Source: Salinivirgaceae bacterium
GTDB lineage: Bacteria > Bacteroidota > Bacteroidia > Bacteroidales > SZUA-534
Direction: 5' to 3'
Assembly: GCA_024405635.1 (NCBI GenBank)
Contig: JAKSOL010000008.1
Span: 61,112-125,111 of the forward strand
Length of the DNA stretch: 64,000 bases
This document shows positions 18,704 to 29,000 of the stretch, one piece after another; the first letter of the stretch is position 1, and every line of letters begins with the position of its first letter. Made by a program: the position numbers and the translations under genes. The notes under the pieces were generated by a model. That model did no database searches. It saw only the letters and a program-made list of their open reading frames with translations, and was not told the origin of the DNA.

Positions 18704-18751
18704 TGTAATTTATTATTTCGGTTTAGTTTATTCAGAATACAAATTTTGAGG

Positions 18752-20047
18752 TTATTCAATGTCCTTAGGAAGGATAAGGTTCATAACAACAGCTAATAAA
18801 AACACAACTGCAACGCAATTTTCGGCAAACACCACACGAATCATTTCGGGAAAAATGCTGAACATTTCAGACGCTGCGGTAAATCCCAATCCCACACTCA
18901 ACGACAACGACACTATAATCATGTTGCGTTGGCTAAAGCCGCATTTGGCTACCATACCAAAGCCGGCAAACAAAATTGAGCCGAACATCATAATGGTGCA
19001 ACCGCCCAACACCGCTTGTGGAATGGTGGTAAGTACTTGTCCCACAGCAGGAAAAATGCCTCCCAAAATCATTACACATGCGCCCGTTGCAATGGCAAAT
19101 CGGTTTACAACCTTGGTCATAGCTGCCAAACCAACATTTTGGCTAAACGATGTGATTGGGGTGCAACCAAACAACCCCGAAAGCGAACTTACAAAGCCGT
19201 CGCAAGCAATGGCGCCCGACAACTCGCGTTCGGTTATGTTGCGATTCAGAGCACCCGAAGTCAGCGCTGTAGTGTCGCCTATTGTTTCGGTTGCCGACAC
19301 TAAATAAATAGCAACTATTGTGATGATTGCGCCCAAATTGAATTCGGGTTTAAATGGTAAAATGTTTGGCAATGCAACAATGCTGCAATTTGCAAGTCCC
19401 GAAAAATCGACCATGCCCATACAAACTGAAAGAACATAGCCCACAATCAAACCAACCAACACCGATAGCGAGCGCAAAAAACCTTTTGCAAACACCTGAC
19501 ACAAGAGGCACGACAACAAAGTTACCGAACCTACAATCCAATTGTTGAGCGAGCCAAAATTGGCAGCTCCTTGTCCGCCTGCAAACGAATTGGCTCCTAT
19601 GGGCAATAGCGAAAACCCTATGCCAATAACAACCGAAGCTGCCACAACGGGCGAAATAATTTTGAGCCAGTACTTGGCAAACAAACCAAGCACACCCTCA
19701 ACCAATCCACCAACAATAACCGCCCCAACCAAAGCGCCCATTCCAAACGAACTTGCCACCGCAATTGCCACCGACAAAAAAGTAAAACTAATGCCCATAA
19801 CAATAGGCAAACGCGAACCGATGCGCCAAACCGGATAAAGCTGAACAAACGTGCCAATGCCTGCTATCACCATGCAGTTTTGTATTAAAGTACTGGCCAA
19901 CGATTGGTCTAAACCTACCACATTTGCAAGAATAATAATTGGGGTTATGTTGCTAACAAACATAGCCAACACGTGCTGCAAGCCAAAAGGAATAGCCTGC
20001 GAAAACGGCACACGACCGTCAATTTGATAAAGTTTGTTGTTTTCCAT
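18752..20047 (-). CDS. Xanthine/uracil permease (NCS2 family)
   Basis: A 431-residue nucleobase:cation symporter-2 with about 14 hydrophobic helices. NCS2 signatures are visible: the QHVLAMFVSN opening, the TM8 segment VSATETIGDTTALT, and NVGLAAMTKV. It starts with an overlap with the xpt stop (TAATG), so translation is coupled. With the neighbouring Xpt, xanthine (and possibly guanine) is the likely substrate. This is inferred from context; family specificity needs a tree. Confidence 0.88.
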   Translation of the reverse strand: MENNKLYQIDGRVPFSQAIPFGLQHVLAMFVSNITPIIILANVVGLDQSLASTLIQNCMVIAGIGTFVQLYPVWRIGSRLPIVMGISFTFLSVAIAVASSFGMGALVGAVIVGGLVEGVLGLFAKYWLKIISPVVAASVVIGIGFSLLPIGANSFAGGQGAANFGSLNNWIVGSVTLLSCLLCQVFAKGFLRSLSVLVGLIVGYVLSVCMGMVDFSGLANCSIVALPNILPFKPEFNLGAIITIVAIYLVSATETIGDTTALTSGALNRNITERELSGAIACDGFVSSLSGLFGCTPITSFSQNVGLAAMTKVVNRFAIATGACVMILGGIFPAVGQVLTTIPQAVLGGCTIMMFGSILFAGFGMVAKCGFSQRNMIIVSLSLSVGLGFTAASEMFSIFPEMIRVVFAENCVAVVFLLAVVMNLILPKDIE

Positions 20048-20637
20048 TATTGTTGATTCCTAAAAATTATTTTTTGTGTAGCATAATCCATGCTTTCAAT
20101 AATTGCAAGCGACTCGAGTTTTATGCCACGTTGGCGCAAGTCGCGACCTCCGTTTTGCTGACCTTTTTCAATTGCCACACCAACGCCAACCACATGTCCC
20201 CCAGCCTGTTCCACAATATCAATCAAAGCATTTGCAGCCTTGCCATCGGCCAAAAAATCGTCAACAATCAAGATATTTTCACCAGCCGAAAGGTAAGGGC
20301 GCGACACAAAAACGTTGTTCATTTTTTTGTGCGTGAACGAGTATGCCTGGCTCACATACTTGTCGTCAACCGAGTTTACAGTTTGGCTTTTTTTTGCAAA
20401 AACCACAGGCACATCGTACATGGCAGCCAACATTACAGCAATGGCAATGCCGCTTGCTTCAATGGTAAGAATTTTATCAACTTGTATGCCTTTAAACCTG
20501 CGTTTGAACTCGCAAGCTACTTGACGCATCACGTCAATATCAATCTGATGGTTCAAAAAATTATCAACCTTGAGTACATTTCCCTCAAACACCTTACCAT
20601 CGGCAAGGATTTTTTCTTCAAGAAAATTCATTGTCAT
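20047..20637 (-). CDS. xpt: Xanthine phosphoribosyltransferase
   Basis: A 196-residue type I PRTase of the Xpt/adenine-like PRT group. The PRPP-binding motif is ILIVDDFLADGKAA. The opening LKVDNFLNHQIDIDVM and TIEASGIAIAVM match the Bacillus Xpt enzyme. It converts xanthine plus PRPP to XMP for purine salvage. Met at 20637 or Met at 20631 (MNFLEEKIL) could be the start. It is paired with an NCS2 permease, the same arrangement as xpt-pbuX. No purine riboswitch was seen upstream. Confidence 0.92.
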   Translation of the reverse strand: MTMNFLEEKILADGKVFEGNVLKVDNFLNHQIDIDVMRQVACEFKRRFKGIQVDKILTIEASGIAIAVMLAAMYDVPVVFAKKSQTVNSVDDKYVSQAYSFTHKKMNNVFVSRPYLSAGENILIVDDFLADGKAANALIDIVEQAGGHVVGVGVAIEKGQQNGGRDLRQRGIKLESLAIIESMDYATQKIIFRNQQ

Positions 20638-20929
20638 TTAGCGTTTTTATCCCCTCAACTTCACATTGAGCAAATACAAATTTAATACTTATTGGGCAGC
20701 TTTTGTTTGTTTGCCCAACAATAAAACTTAACGTTTTTGCGCGCGAAACAAAAAGCAAAAGCAGCTTGCAATTAACCTTGATTACAACCTTTGGGTTTGC
20801 ATACAACATGTATAGCGGATTGATACAACGCACTGTTACTATGAACGATTTATTTTGCGAATAGTATATTGTTGATTTTTACCAACTTACATTAAATTGC
20901 GATATTATTCATCGGGTTAAAATGCCCGC
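20638..20929 (-). other. Upstream region of xpt, no gene seen
   Basis: Non-coding. TAAATTTG at 20684-20677 (minus) could be a -7 box, but there is no TTG at the right distance. A TTGGGC/GCCCAA hairpin lies at 20692-20718; its position upstream of the purine salvage operon is suggestive, but it matches no known riboswitch. Confidence 0.3.
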
Positions 20930-21084
20930 ACTATTCTGCCGCGAGTTGCTAAAAAAGTGATTTCGTGGCAGAATAGCGCATGGTTATCTTGCCGCGAAAC
21001 GTGCAAAATGCGCTTTCGTGGCAGAATAGCGAACGGTTATTTTGCCACGAAACGAAAAAAGAATAACTTTGTGGCAAAATAACG
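20930..21084 (+). repeat. Cluster of 39-base palindromes upstream of an ATPase relic
   Basis: Two near-identical inverted repeats, 20961-20999 and 21014-21052, spaced 53 bases start to start. Each is TTTCGTGGCA...TGCC(A/G)CGAAA with GAATAGCG...GGTTAT(T/C)T between the arms. Half-sites flank them: TTTGTGGCAAAATAACG at 21068-21084, just before the ATG at 21091, and an inverted copy near 20930-20945. This looks like a set of operator or structured leader sites belonging to the gene that began at 21091. Confidence 0.8.
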
Positions 21085-21090
21085 AGAGCT

Positions 21091-21174
21091 ATGGCTAAAA
21101 TACTTGGCAGAAAAAATGAAATTGCAGAACTCAACAACATTTACGAATCTGGCAAACCCGAATTTAGCTGCGTG
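21091..21174 (+). pseudogene. 5' relic of an archaeal-type AAA ATPase (ATP-binding, DUF234 family)
   Basis: The ATG at 21091 begins MAKILGRKNEIAELNNIYES, then GKPEF. From memory, this matches the N-terminus of the Bacteroidetes ATP-binding family that reads MAKIIGRKxEIxEL...YES...EFVAVYGRRR, where a P-loop follows. Here the match stops at about residue 25 and a stop follows within 11 codons (no P-loop). The break coincides with the end of the RM island (the DUF2971 stop codon is at 21164-21166). The gene has therefore lost its 3' body, while its palindromic leader survives. Confidence 0.7.
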
Positions 21175-21943
21175 ACACCCTCTCTGCCTGTAACCTAAAT
21201 GCATCTGCATCTACACGCATTTGATAAAGCTTGATGTGAGGGTTCAATTCCTTAGTAGCGAATCTGATTATTTGTTGTTTCTTTTGCTCGTCTATATTGA
21301 TACCGAAATATATTGACTCAAAGCATTCCCCTTTCAACGGCATATAACGGTGCATTTCACGCCAATCCCATGTTTCTTTTGGATGTTTTGCCTGTGCGGG
21401 AGTCAATGCTGCATACATTCCACTAGGGCGTGGCATCACAAGCCTTACCTCCTGCTCGTACTCCCATTCCTTTGCCTTTGTTTTCCATTGGTATTTGAAT
21501 AGTTCTGGTGCATCGTAATATCCGTCTGGACGTTCAATTATGCTCCTATACTGAACATCAATGACAAGAGGTTTTGTGTAAATCACGCCAAACATTGGAG
21601 GAACAGATTCCATCACCTTATCTATGTCAAGACCTATACAGACACCTTTGTGATTGTAGCAATAATGAGCCCACATGAGAAGCGAATCATTCACTTTCGA
21701 CAGACTGCACAGCCATGTATCATTTCGCAAATTAAGAGCATCGTTTTCTCCTTTTTTCCTCATCCATTCTTCAGGTATCCATCCATGCAACTGAGATTCT
21801 GGCACATTTGAAAAGTCAAGCAATTTAGGATGACAATCAAAAGGGTCGTTCAATTGTGACGCATTTGTGAACTGGAGGGTTTTGTTCACTATCATACACA
21901 TTGCGCCATCTATATCCAAATATTTATAAAGTATGCGAGACAT
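21164..21943 (-). CDS. DUF2971 domain protein, last gene of the RM operon
   Basis: A 259-residue soluble protein of the DUF2971 family. Typical features are LYKYLDI near the start, the LQFTNASQLNDPFDCHP block, WLCSLSKVNDSLLMWAHYC, GVCIGLDID, and a late YFGINIDEQ. The biochemical activity is unknown, though the family is commonly found beside phage-defence and mobile genes (recalled, not checked). It follows hsdS with no gap (stop TAA directly before the ATG), so it is in the same operon. Its stop lies at the island edge. Confidence 0.85.
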   Translation of the reverse strand: MSRILYKYLDIDGAMCMIVNKTLQFTNASQLNDPFDCHPKLLDFSNVPESQLHGWIPEEWMRKKGENDALNLRNDTWLCSLSKVNDSLLMWAHYCYNHKGVCIGLDIDKVMESVPPMFGVIYTKPLVIDVQYRSIIERPDGYYDAPELFKYQWKTKAKEWEYEQEVRLVMPRPSGMYAALTPAQAKHPKETWDWREMHRYMPLKGECFESIYFGINIDEQKKQQIIRFATKELNPHIKLYQMRVDADAFRLQAERVSRS

Positions 21944-23233
21944 TTATTTTATTGATACTTGACCATTCATGAGGAGAGGGAGAAGGAAGTCACGCTGCTG
22001 TTGCAATATAATGTTGTCATTTAGCAATATAGACTGCCTTTTTTGGAATGTATTCATCATCTTAAAGAAAGAATGCAATACGCTATCGTTGGGCATAGCC
22101 AATGGATAGGAAAGGAATCCTTTTGTGTCAAGGTGCTTAATACTTGTACCAGATGCAAAACCTGTTATATATTTATTGTACCAATCTTTTTTTGTTTCGT
22201 ATAGTATTACCGAACCTATTTCTTTGTCTACCTCTACTTTAACCAGATCTGTTGTAAACACCGAACTTTCGTCAAAAATGTCAGGAACATATATGGTTTT
22301 GCCTACTATATCGGTTTTGTAGTCGATTTCTGTTTGTTGAGTAGTGCATAGAAGAATATCAAATGGTGCAAGGAAATCCGAATCCTTAACGTCACCATTG
22401 AAATGTTTAATGCTATTGACCTTGTATGTTGAATCTGGCGCAAAAGAAGCAAGGCTTATCATTGGACGACCACAATCACTTAGGTTGTCCTTGGAATATG
22501 AAATACCCCTTTTCAAAGTAACAACATCTCCAAATCGCTTCACTTTCCACCCTTCTGGAATCTCTCTTTTCAATGTTTCATTCCATACCATCTTGCCGCC
22601 ACTGGATTTGTATGGCTTGCCTTCTGCGTTTGGGAAGTCAAACTGCACAAACCAGTAGTCGTATAGCTGCTTGGCCATGGCCTCTAAATTCCGATTTATC
22701 GCACGATTGAGTGCGATTTTGCGGTCGAGGTTAGAAAGGACTGATGCTATTTGTCTTTGAATGTCTAATGGAGGAAGAGTGACTTCTATTTCATTTAACA
22801 TTACCATTGTAAGTGCCTTTTGCATAGCACCTATTAGAGACATAGCAATTTGCTTTTTAAAGAATGGACTCTGCATAAATAAAGCAAGATATGTAGAGTT
22901 GACCACATCCTTAAAGGACGAAAATCTAATTAAATTTCCATCCTTAAAGTAAAATTCTCTATCTGTGTCTAGAACTACAAGATTTCCTATAGTTCCTACA
23001 GCTGTCATAAGTATATCTCCTTTTTGAGGAACTCCGTATTTGTTTTTTATTTCGATATATCTTTCTCTAGATATGTAACAATCAAAACGAGCATTGGGGT
23101 TAAGAATAGACTTGTCAGATACTTCTTGCCCTCTAATAAAAGGTATACCCTCTAGTACATATTCATTTTCATATATTCTCTTTGCCGAGGAAAGTTTACA
23201 TATCTCTCCTAACTTACACACCTTCAATTCCAT
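21944..23233 (-). CDS. hsdS: Type I restriction enzyme specificity subunit HsdS
   Basis: A 429-residue specificity subunit with two target-recognition domains (TRD1 about 1-170, TRD2 about 215-400) separated by conserved helices: SVLSNLDRKIALNRAINRNLEAMAKQLYDYWFVQFDFPN is the central spacer, and the second appears as LHSFFKMMNTFQKRQSILLNDN. LPPLDIQRQIASVL marks the end of TRD1. HsdS places HsdM and HsdR on a bipartite DNA target; the target cannot be predicted here. The TRD1 DNA is more AT-rich than the rest of the operon, as is common when TRDs are swapped. It is full length. Confidence 0.93.
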   Translation of the reverse strand: MELKVCKLGEICKLSSAKRIYENEYVLEGIPFIRGQEVSDKSILNPNARFDCYISRERYIEIKNKYGVPQKGDILMTAVGTIGNLVVLDTDREFYFKDGNLIRFSSFKDVVNSTYLALFMQSPFFKKQIAMSLIGAMQKALTMVMLNEIEVTLPPLDIQRQIASVLSNLDRKIALNRAINRNLEAMAKQLYDYWFVQFDFPNAEGKPYKSSGGKMVWNETLKREIPEGWKVKRFGDVVTLKRGISYSKDNLSDCGRPMISLASFAPDSTYKVNSIKHFNGDVKDSDFLAPFDILLCTTQQTEIDYKTDIVGKTIYVPDIFDESSVFTTDLVKVEVDKEIGSVILYETKKDWYNKYITGFASGTSIKHLDTKGFLSYPLAMPNDSVLHSFFKMMNTFQKRQSILLNDNIILQQQRDFLLPLLMNGQVSIK

Positions 23234-23256
23234 ACTTTTTGTTTATAGTTTGAACT

Positions 23257-23290
23257 GGTCGCAAATTGCGACCGGTCACAATTTGTGACC
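23257..23290 (-). repeat. Two abutting 17-base palindromes upstream of hsdS
   Basis: GGTCGCAAATTGCGACC (23257-23273) and GGTCACAATTTGTGACC (23274-23290) are each self-complementary around one central base and share all but two arm positions. They lie between the rhuM stop and the hsdS start (24 bases before the hsdS ATG). The sequence could be a hairpin that tunes hsdS expression or a recombination site for shuffling hsdS. Confidence 0.8.
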
Positions 23291-23305
23291 AGCTGCACAC
23301 CTTTA

Positions 23306-24307
23306 TTATTTGCCTAACAAGTCTCTTGTTTGTTTGTCAAAGTCAGAATCGATACGTTGCGTTTTGTTGAATATGTCGTATTCTCTTTCTGCCTTCTCTT
23401 TGGCTTGTGTCGCCGAGATGTGGCCTTTGTCGGGCAGAACCTTATAGTCATTAAACGTCAGGAACTTGTTAACGCTGGCTGCGAACTGCTCCATGGTGAA
23501 GGCGTTATGACGCTCTATCTGGTTCTCTATATAGTCGAAATACGATGTTACAGCACGTTCCAGCTGCTTGATTTCATTTTCTGGGAGGTAGTTCTTGGCT
23601 ACTGACACATCAGATTTCAAAATACGCCCATCTGGTGCGTTCTTCCAAGTGGTCAGTCCCATGTGATCTTTTGTGTGATCGGCATTTTTATAGACAATCT
23701 CCGCGGCCGTCTGTCCAGTTATAGCATAATGGAATCGATTCTGAATCATGGCATAAAAGTCTTTAGTCGTCGGCGCATTCTTGTCATAGTCCGTGCTACA
23801 TTCGGCGTATATGTCGGTGATCTGTTGCCAAATGCGGCGCTCGCTTGCTCGGATGGAACGAACCCTTTCGAGCAATTCACGGAAGTAGTCAACACCAAAC
23901 ACTGCCGTACCTTGTTTCAGCCTGTCATCGTCAAGCACAAAGCCCTTGCGAATATATTCGTTCAGAATCTTTGTCGCCCATTGGCGGAACTTAGTAGCGC
24001 GAGCAGAGGACACGCGGTAGCCGACAGAAATAATCACATCGAGATTATAAAAATCCACTTCCTCCGTGACTTCACCTCGAATACCTCTGTTTACGACGGT
24101 TGCAATTTTTGCAACTGTCGTGTCTTTCGATAATTCACCCTCTTTGTATATGTTTGCGATGTGCCTGCTTATGCCCGACTTGTCAACTCCAAAGAGTTCA
24201 GCCATAGCCTTTTGCGTGCACCATATAGTTTCGTCCTTAATGACTACTTGTACCTTGCCTTCTTCTTGTGGCAGATTATATAATATAAATTGTATCTCTT
24301 TTGACAT
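23306..24307 (-). CDS. rhuM: RhuM-family protein inside the type I RM operon
   Basis: A 333-residue RhuM homologue. An N-terminal winged/HTH-like region (VQVVIKDETIWCTQKAMAELFGVDKSGISRHI) is followed by VDFYNLDVIISVGYRV and the core RATKFRQWATKILNEYI, and then a long helical segment. RhuM was named as a Salmonella island protein; its role is unclear, although relatives often sit between hsdM and hsdS, as here. It lies 35 bases from hsdM and is followed by the palindromes and hsdS. It carries no known catalytic motif. Confidence 0.88.
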   Translation of the reverse strand: MSKEIQFILYNLPQEEGKVQVVIKDETIWCTQKAMAELFGVDKSGISRHIANIYKEGELSKDTTVAKIATVVNRGIRGEVTEEVDFYNLDVIISVGYRVSSARATKFRQWATKILNEYIRKGFVLDDDRLKQGTAVFGVDYFRELLERVRSIRASERRIWQQITDIYAECSTDYDKNAPTTKDFYAMIQNRFHYAITGQTAAEIVYKNADHTKDHMGLTTWKNAPDGRILKSDVSVAKNYLPENEIKQLERAVTSYFDYIENQIERHNAFTMEQFAASVNKFLTFNDYKVLPDKGHISATQAKEKAEREYDIFNKTQRIDSDFDKQTRDLLGK

Positions 24308-24343
24308 TTTGCACTTCGTTTTGGAGCAACTATTAGAACATGC

Positions 24344-26002
24344 TTACTTCTCGAACTTCAGACTGTTCAACTGCTTCATGATTTCGTCACCTAGACGCTG
24401 GCTTTCAGCAAGCTGCTCTGCAAATGTGTTCTTGAAGGCAGTCATGCGACTGTTGAACTCGTCCTCTGTTATGTCCTGGTATTCAATCTTGACATCGAAA
24501 TACTGACCAGCAGAAAGACTGTATTTTTTCTCCTTGATCTCATCGAACGAAGCAAGTACAGAAAAGTCTTCGACGGCTTCCTGTTTGCGGAACGTGTCAA
24601 CAATCAGGTTGATGTCGTCGGCCGACAGTCTGTGACGCTGATTGTTGCCATCCTTGTAGTCCTCGCCAAGTTTAGACGCATCGATGAGAATAACCTTGTC
24701 GTGTTTTGCTCGCTTGTCGAAGAAGAGCACAGATACGTTTGTGCCAGTTGTGGCGAATACATTGGAAGGCATGGAGACGCAACCAAAGATGATGTGATCG
24801 TCGACAATATGCTTGAGAATCTTCTGCTCGATGGACTGCGAAGCAGTGATGAAGCCAGTAGGCACAACGATAGCTCCACGTCCGTTGGCTTTGAGCGAAT
24901 ATAGCATGTGTTGAATGAAGCAAAGAAAAATCTTCATCGACGGCTTGTCTGGATTGATTTCCTTTGGAGCATTAGGAACGCCTGCCCAGAAGCGTAGTTT
25001 GTCGGCTGCTATCTTGTCTCGTTCGTCGGGGAAATCGAGCTTGAACGGAGGATTGCTGATGATGAAGTCGAACTTCTTAGGTGTGCCGTCTGGTTCGCGG
25101 TGGGCAGGATTGAGAAGCGTGTTGCCCTGCACGATGTTCTGGATAGATGGTACAAGATTGTTGAGGATGAGATTGAGTCGGAGCATGGCTGACGACTTCT
25201 GGCTTATATCCTGACTGTAGATGGAGCATCGTTCCTCGCCAATCTGATGCGCAAGCGCCATAAGAAGAGTTCCCGAACCTGCCGACGGGTCGTAACAAGA
25301 TACAGATCGGAGGTCTTCATCATCGCCCACAAGCATACGCGCCATGATGGCGGCAATGGATTTTGGAGTGTAGTATTCGGCATACTTACCGCCTCCGTCC
25401 TTGTTGTAGTCCTTTATAAGGTACTCGAACATAGTAGAGAAGAAGTCGTACTTCTGCTCAAATATAGCCTCGAAATTATTCTTAGGGTCAGCTAGATACT
25501 TCACAAGCGAAGCTGCAAACTCGTCAGACTCGGCCTTGTCTGGAATGAGACGTGATATAGGTTCGAAGATGCGAATCTTGTTGTTGCTGACAGTGGCCAT
25601 GGAGAAGATGTCCTCGTTGATGGTGGCAATCTCAACCATGGTGCCATCGAGCAAGTCGCCAAAGCTGGCCTGCTGCTGGGCATTGAAAAGATGTGCGAGA
25701 GTGTGACGAGGGAGCAGACGAGGAGTGCCTGACGGTAGGTAGTCGAAAAGGTCCTGCGCGTCGTCCTCAGAAAAGGTGTCATACTCGGCATCCCATTTGT
25801 CAGCCTTGCGCAAACGCTCTGCAAGCGGATGGTTGATTTTCTTGACCTCGTAGCCGAATTTGTCGTTGAAATATTTATACAAGAACATCTGGACGATGAT
25901 TTTATACTCCGAACCATCGTTGCCCAGACCTTTTGATCCGCAAGCTTGCTTGAGCGAGTCAATAAGTCGCTTTGTGGACTGTTCTACTTCTATATTTTCC
26001 AT
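24344..26002 (-). CDS. hsdM: Type I restriction enzyme methyltransferase subunit HsdM
   Basis: A 552-residue N6-adenine DNA methyltransferase. The N-terminal HsdM helical domain is followed by the SAM motif YDPSAGSGTLLMAL (239-250) and the catalytic motif IV NPPF (317-320, in DFIISNPPFKLDF). It methylates one strand of the target to protect DNA, and with HsdS and HsdR forms the restriction complex. It starts 9 bases after the hsdR stop. The sequence is intact, so methylation activity is plausible. Confidence 0.96.
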   Translation of the reverse strand: MENIEVEQSTKRLIDSLKQACGSKGLGNDGSEYKIIVQMFLYKYFNDKFGYEVKKINHPLAERLRKADKWDAEYDTFSEDDAQDLFDYLPSGTPRLLPRHTLAHLFNAQQQASFGDLLDGTMVEIATINEDIFSMATVSNNKIRIFEPISRLIPDKAESDEFAASLVKYLADPKNNFEAIFEQKYDFFSTMFEYLIKDYNKDGGGKYAEYYTPKSIAAIMARMLVGDDEDLRSVSCYDPSAGSGTLLMALAHQIGEERCSIYSQDISQKSSAMLRLNLILNNLVPSIQNIVQGNTLLNPAHREPDGTPKKFDFIISNPPFKLDFPDERDKIAADKLRFWAGVPNAPKEINPDKPSMKIFLCFIQHMLYSLKANGRGAIVVPTGFITASQSIEQKILKHIVDDHIIFGCVSMPSNVFATTGTNVSVLFFDKRAKHDKVILIDASKLGEDYKDGNNQRHRLSADDINLIVDTFRKQEAVEDFSVLASFDEIKEKKYSLSAGQYFDVKIEYQDITEDEFNSRMTAFKNTFAEQLAESQRLGDEIMKQLNSLKFEK

Positions 26003-26011
26003 GTGATATTG

Positions 26012-29000
26012 TTATGCGATGTATGTATTGAGATATTCTTGCGCAATCTGGTTGCGGATGAAAAGACGGTCGTTGCGGTCGGCCTGTATGTTCATTTCCA
26101 TGAGCTTAGAGCTGACGGCACGCATGATGTCTTGCGTAAAGACAGGCTCGTTCTGAAGGACTTGAACATTGTAGTAAATCTGGTCGTCCACCATGAGCTT
26201 GATCTGGTAAAGGTTGTCGCAGATGATGCGCTCCTTGTCGGATATTATGTGACGCTGCGGCGGCACCTGACGACGTGCGTTTTCTTCAGTGAGTCGCTTG
26301 TGTATGCGGACAAACTTCTCGTCGTCATTGTACTTGGCCTTCAGCTGGGTATTGCGGCGATTGATTTCTCGAATCTTTGCCATGACGGAGTCCATGTAGT
26401 CGATGTCCTCCTTGGCCTCGGCAACGTCGTGAGGGACGAAGCCTCGTTTGCGGAAGAACGAGCGGAACTCGTCGGCAAGGTTGACAAACTTCTCCTCTGT
26501 CTGGTCGAAATTGATGCTGAACTGTCCCTGCACCTTCTCGTAACGTTCGCGAAGATCGTTGATGCAAACCTGTAGCTCTTCCTCGCCCTTCTTCTGGAAC
26601 TTAAAGTCGAGTTCGGCAATGGCTTCATTGATGATGCCCGACACTTCGTCTCTATGGCTGTTGCCTTCGAGCATATTAAGTCGGTCTATGCGATGGTTGA
26701 CCTCAGAAGCCAGAGCGGAGATGTCGCCAGGCTTGAGCTCAGAGACCATCTGCTTCATGTCGTCGTCACCATAAGAACGTATGTTGTTGATGAGAGCCTT
26801 TGCATTATCGAGAGCCTTGCGAAGAACGTAGAGCTGGTCTTTGTGCTCAGAGTCAATCTCATCGAGTTCCTGACGGAAAACCTCCTTGTTGGTCGTAGTG
26901 AAGTTCCAGAGGACATCCTTGATCTCTGAAATCTGCTGCTCTATCTCCTCGGCAGAGTACATAAGTGCATTGCCGACACCTGTATTCTCGTCATCTGGCA
27001 AATCGAGGCCCTCTGTCGTGCGGTTGAGCTCACGAAGATACATATTGTTTGTCTCGATGAAGTTCTGCTTGATGTTGGCGAAATCTACTATGTAGCCAAA
27101 CTTGAAGTGCATGAACGGACGGTTGACACGAGTCAGAGCCTGCAAAAGATCGTGTCCGTCGAGCTTGCGACACAGATACAGCTTTTTGAGTCGTGGAGCA
27201 TCGAAACCAGTAAGGAGCATTTTGTTGACAATGAGGAAATCAACTGATTCCTTTTTCTTAAACTCAGCGATAGAGCCCTTACGTTCGGACTTGTCGCCCT
27301 CGTCATGAAGGATAAGATAAGCCTTCATTGGCTTAGCGTCCTGCTCGAAATACTTGTTGAAAAGTTCGAAAAGTTTTCGTGCCTGAGGGTTCGTCTCACA
27401 AACAATCATGCCCGCCATCTGCTTGCAGTCTTGCTGAATGCGAGACTTGCGTAGGTCGGCAACAATGTATTCAATGATGGCATTGAGATAGTTCTCTGAC
27501 TCAACAATCTTACTGCGGTCGATGTCTGATTTCTTGACCTCAACATTGCCCGTAAGCTGTTTCAGGATGTTCTCAATCTTTTCTTTGTACTGAGTTTCTA
27601 TGTCTTCACGGATGAGCTTTAGCGTATATCCGTCGGCAATAGATTTGTCATAATAGTAAGTGTCGATATAATCACCGAACACCTTCCACGAAGCACGTTC
27701 ACCAGCAATTAGCGGAGTGCCAGTAAGAGCTATCTTGATAGCGTCTTTGTCGGCATCGAGCAGGTTAGCAAGGAAAGAGCCTGTAGGATTGTAGCCACGG
27801 TGTGCTTCATCGATGAAGAATACACGCTGAAGTTTTGTGCTATATTGGCTTTCAATAACCACCTTGTTGTGGTCTTCTGCAAACTTCTGTATGTTTACAA
27901 CCGTTATTTCTCGTTTGCCCTCTTTGTTGTGAGTTACAACAGGATCTTTGATGTCGTCCATGAGAGTCTGGCGCGAGTCGCACGACCGAGGAAGAAGACC
28001 TCGTTTGTCGAACTCGCCAATTGCTTGCTCCATAAGGTCGAGACGATCGACAATGAAGTAGAACTTGACAGGTATATTCTTTGCTGCGAAATAATCGGTA
28101 AGCGAATTGACATTGTAGTAAGTCAGGGCTGTCTTTCCAGAGCCTTGCGTATGCCAAATGATGCCTGACTTTATGTTGTTGTCGAGTTTGCGACGGATTG
28201 CATACGAAGCAAACAGCTGCTGATAACGCATGATATGCTTCTGAAGCTCGTAATGTTCGACACCTGCATCGTCTTGCTTCTTTTCATCGACATAAGCGAA
28301 AGCATATTGGAGGATGAAAAGAAGGCGGTCACGACTGAGCATAGAAGTGATTATGCGGTTAGTCGGAGTGTCAGGCTGCTTGTTGGTCTGATACTCTGGC
28401 AACTCCTTGATAGGAATACAGTTGCGATGAGTAAGGATAGCCTTTTCAACTTCTTCTGGAATGCTTGGGTTGTAGCCGCATTGGTCGAGGATATGTTTGT
28501 CGGCTTCGCGGAATACGTTGTAAAAGGCTTTCTTCTTACTCGAAGAAGCATAGAAAGCGCCACTGACAGGGACAATGTTCTCGTTGTCGTACTCCTGGTT
28601 GTTGGAGAAGATCATCAACTGCGTTACATTGAAGAACGTGCGGAAAGCTTTGTTTTGGAAACGTTTGTTACTGCGGTCGCGCTCGGCCAGAATGCCCTCG
28701 TGATTATTGGGGATTTTGACCTCGATGAAGGCAACAGGAATGCCATTGACGAAGCATGTTATGTCAGGGCGAAACTCGTCCGTCGTGTCCTCGTTGCGAC
28801 ATGTAAACTCAGTGGTGCAGTGCCAGACATTGTTGGAAGCGTCATCGAAGTCAATGAGACGAAGACCAGATTTTTTGCTAGTCAGTTTCTTGTAGAACTC
28901 TCGGCCAAGGTCGTCATTAGAGCTACAACTAATAAGGTCATTGATTATGTTTTTGGCCTCCTTGGTCTCTATGCCTGGATTGAGACGAAGAATAGAGTCC

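Noticed and set aside
20638..20929. Purine riboswitch before xpt
   Set aside because: Only a short GGGC hairpin is present; the purine aptamer core loops are absent.
20961..21052. CRISPR array
   Set aside because: Only two palindromic units with no spacers of uniform length; they are inverted repeats upstream of a gene start.
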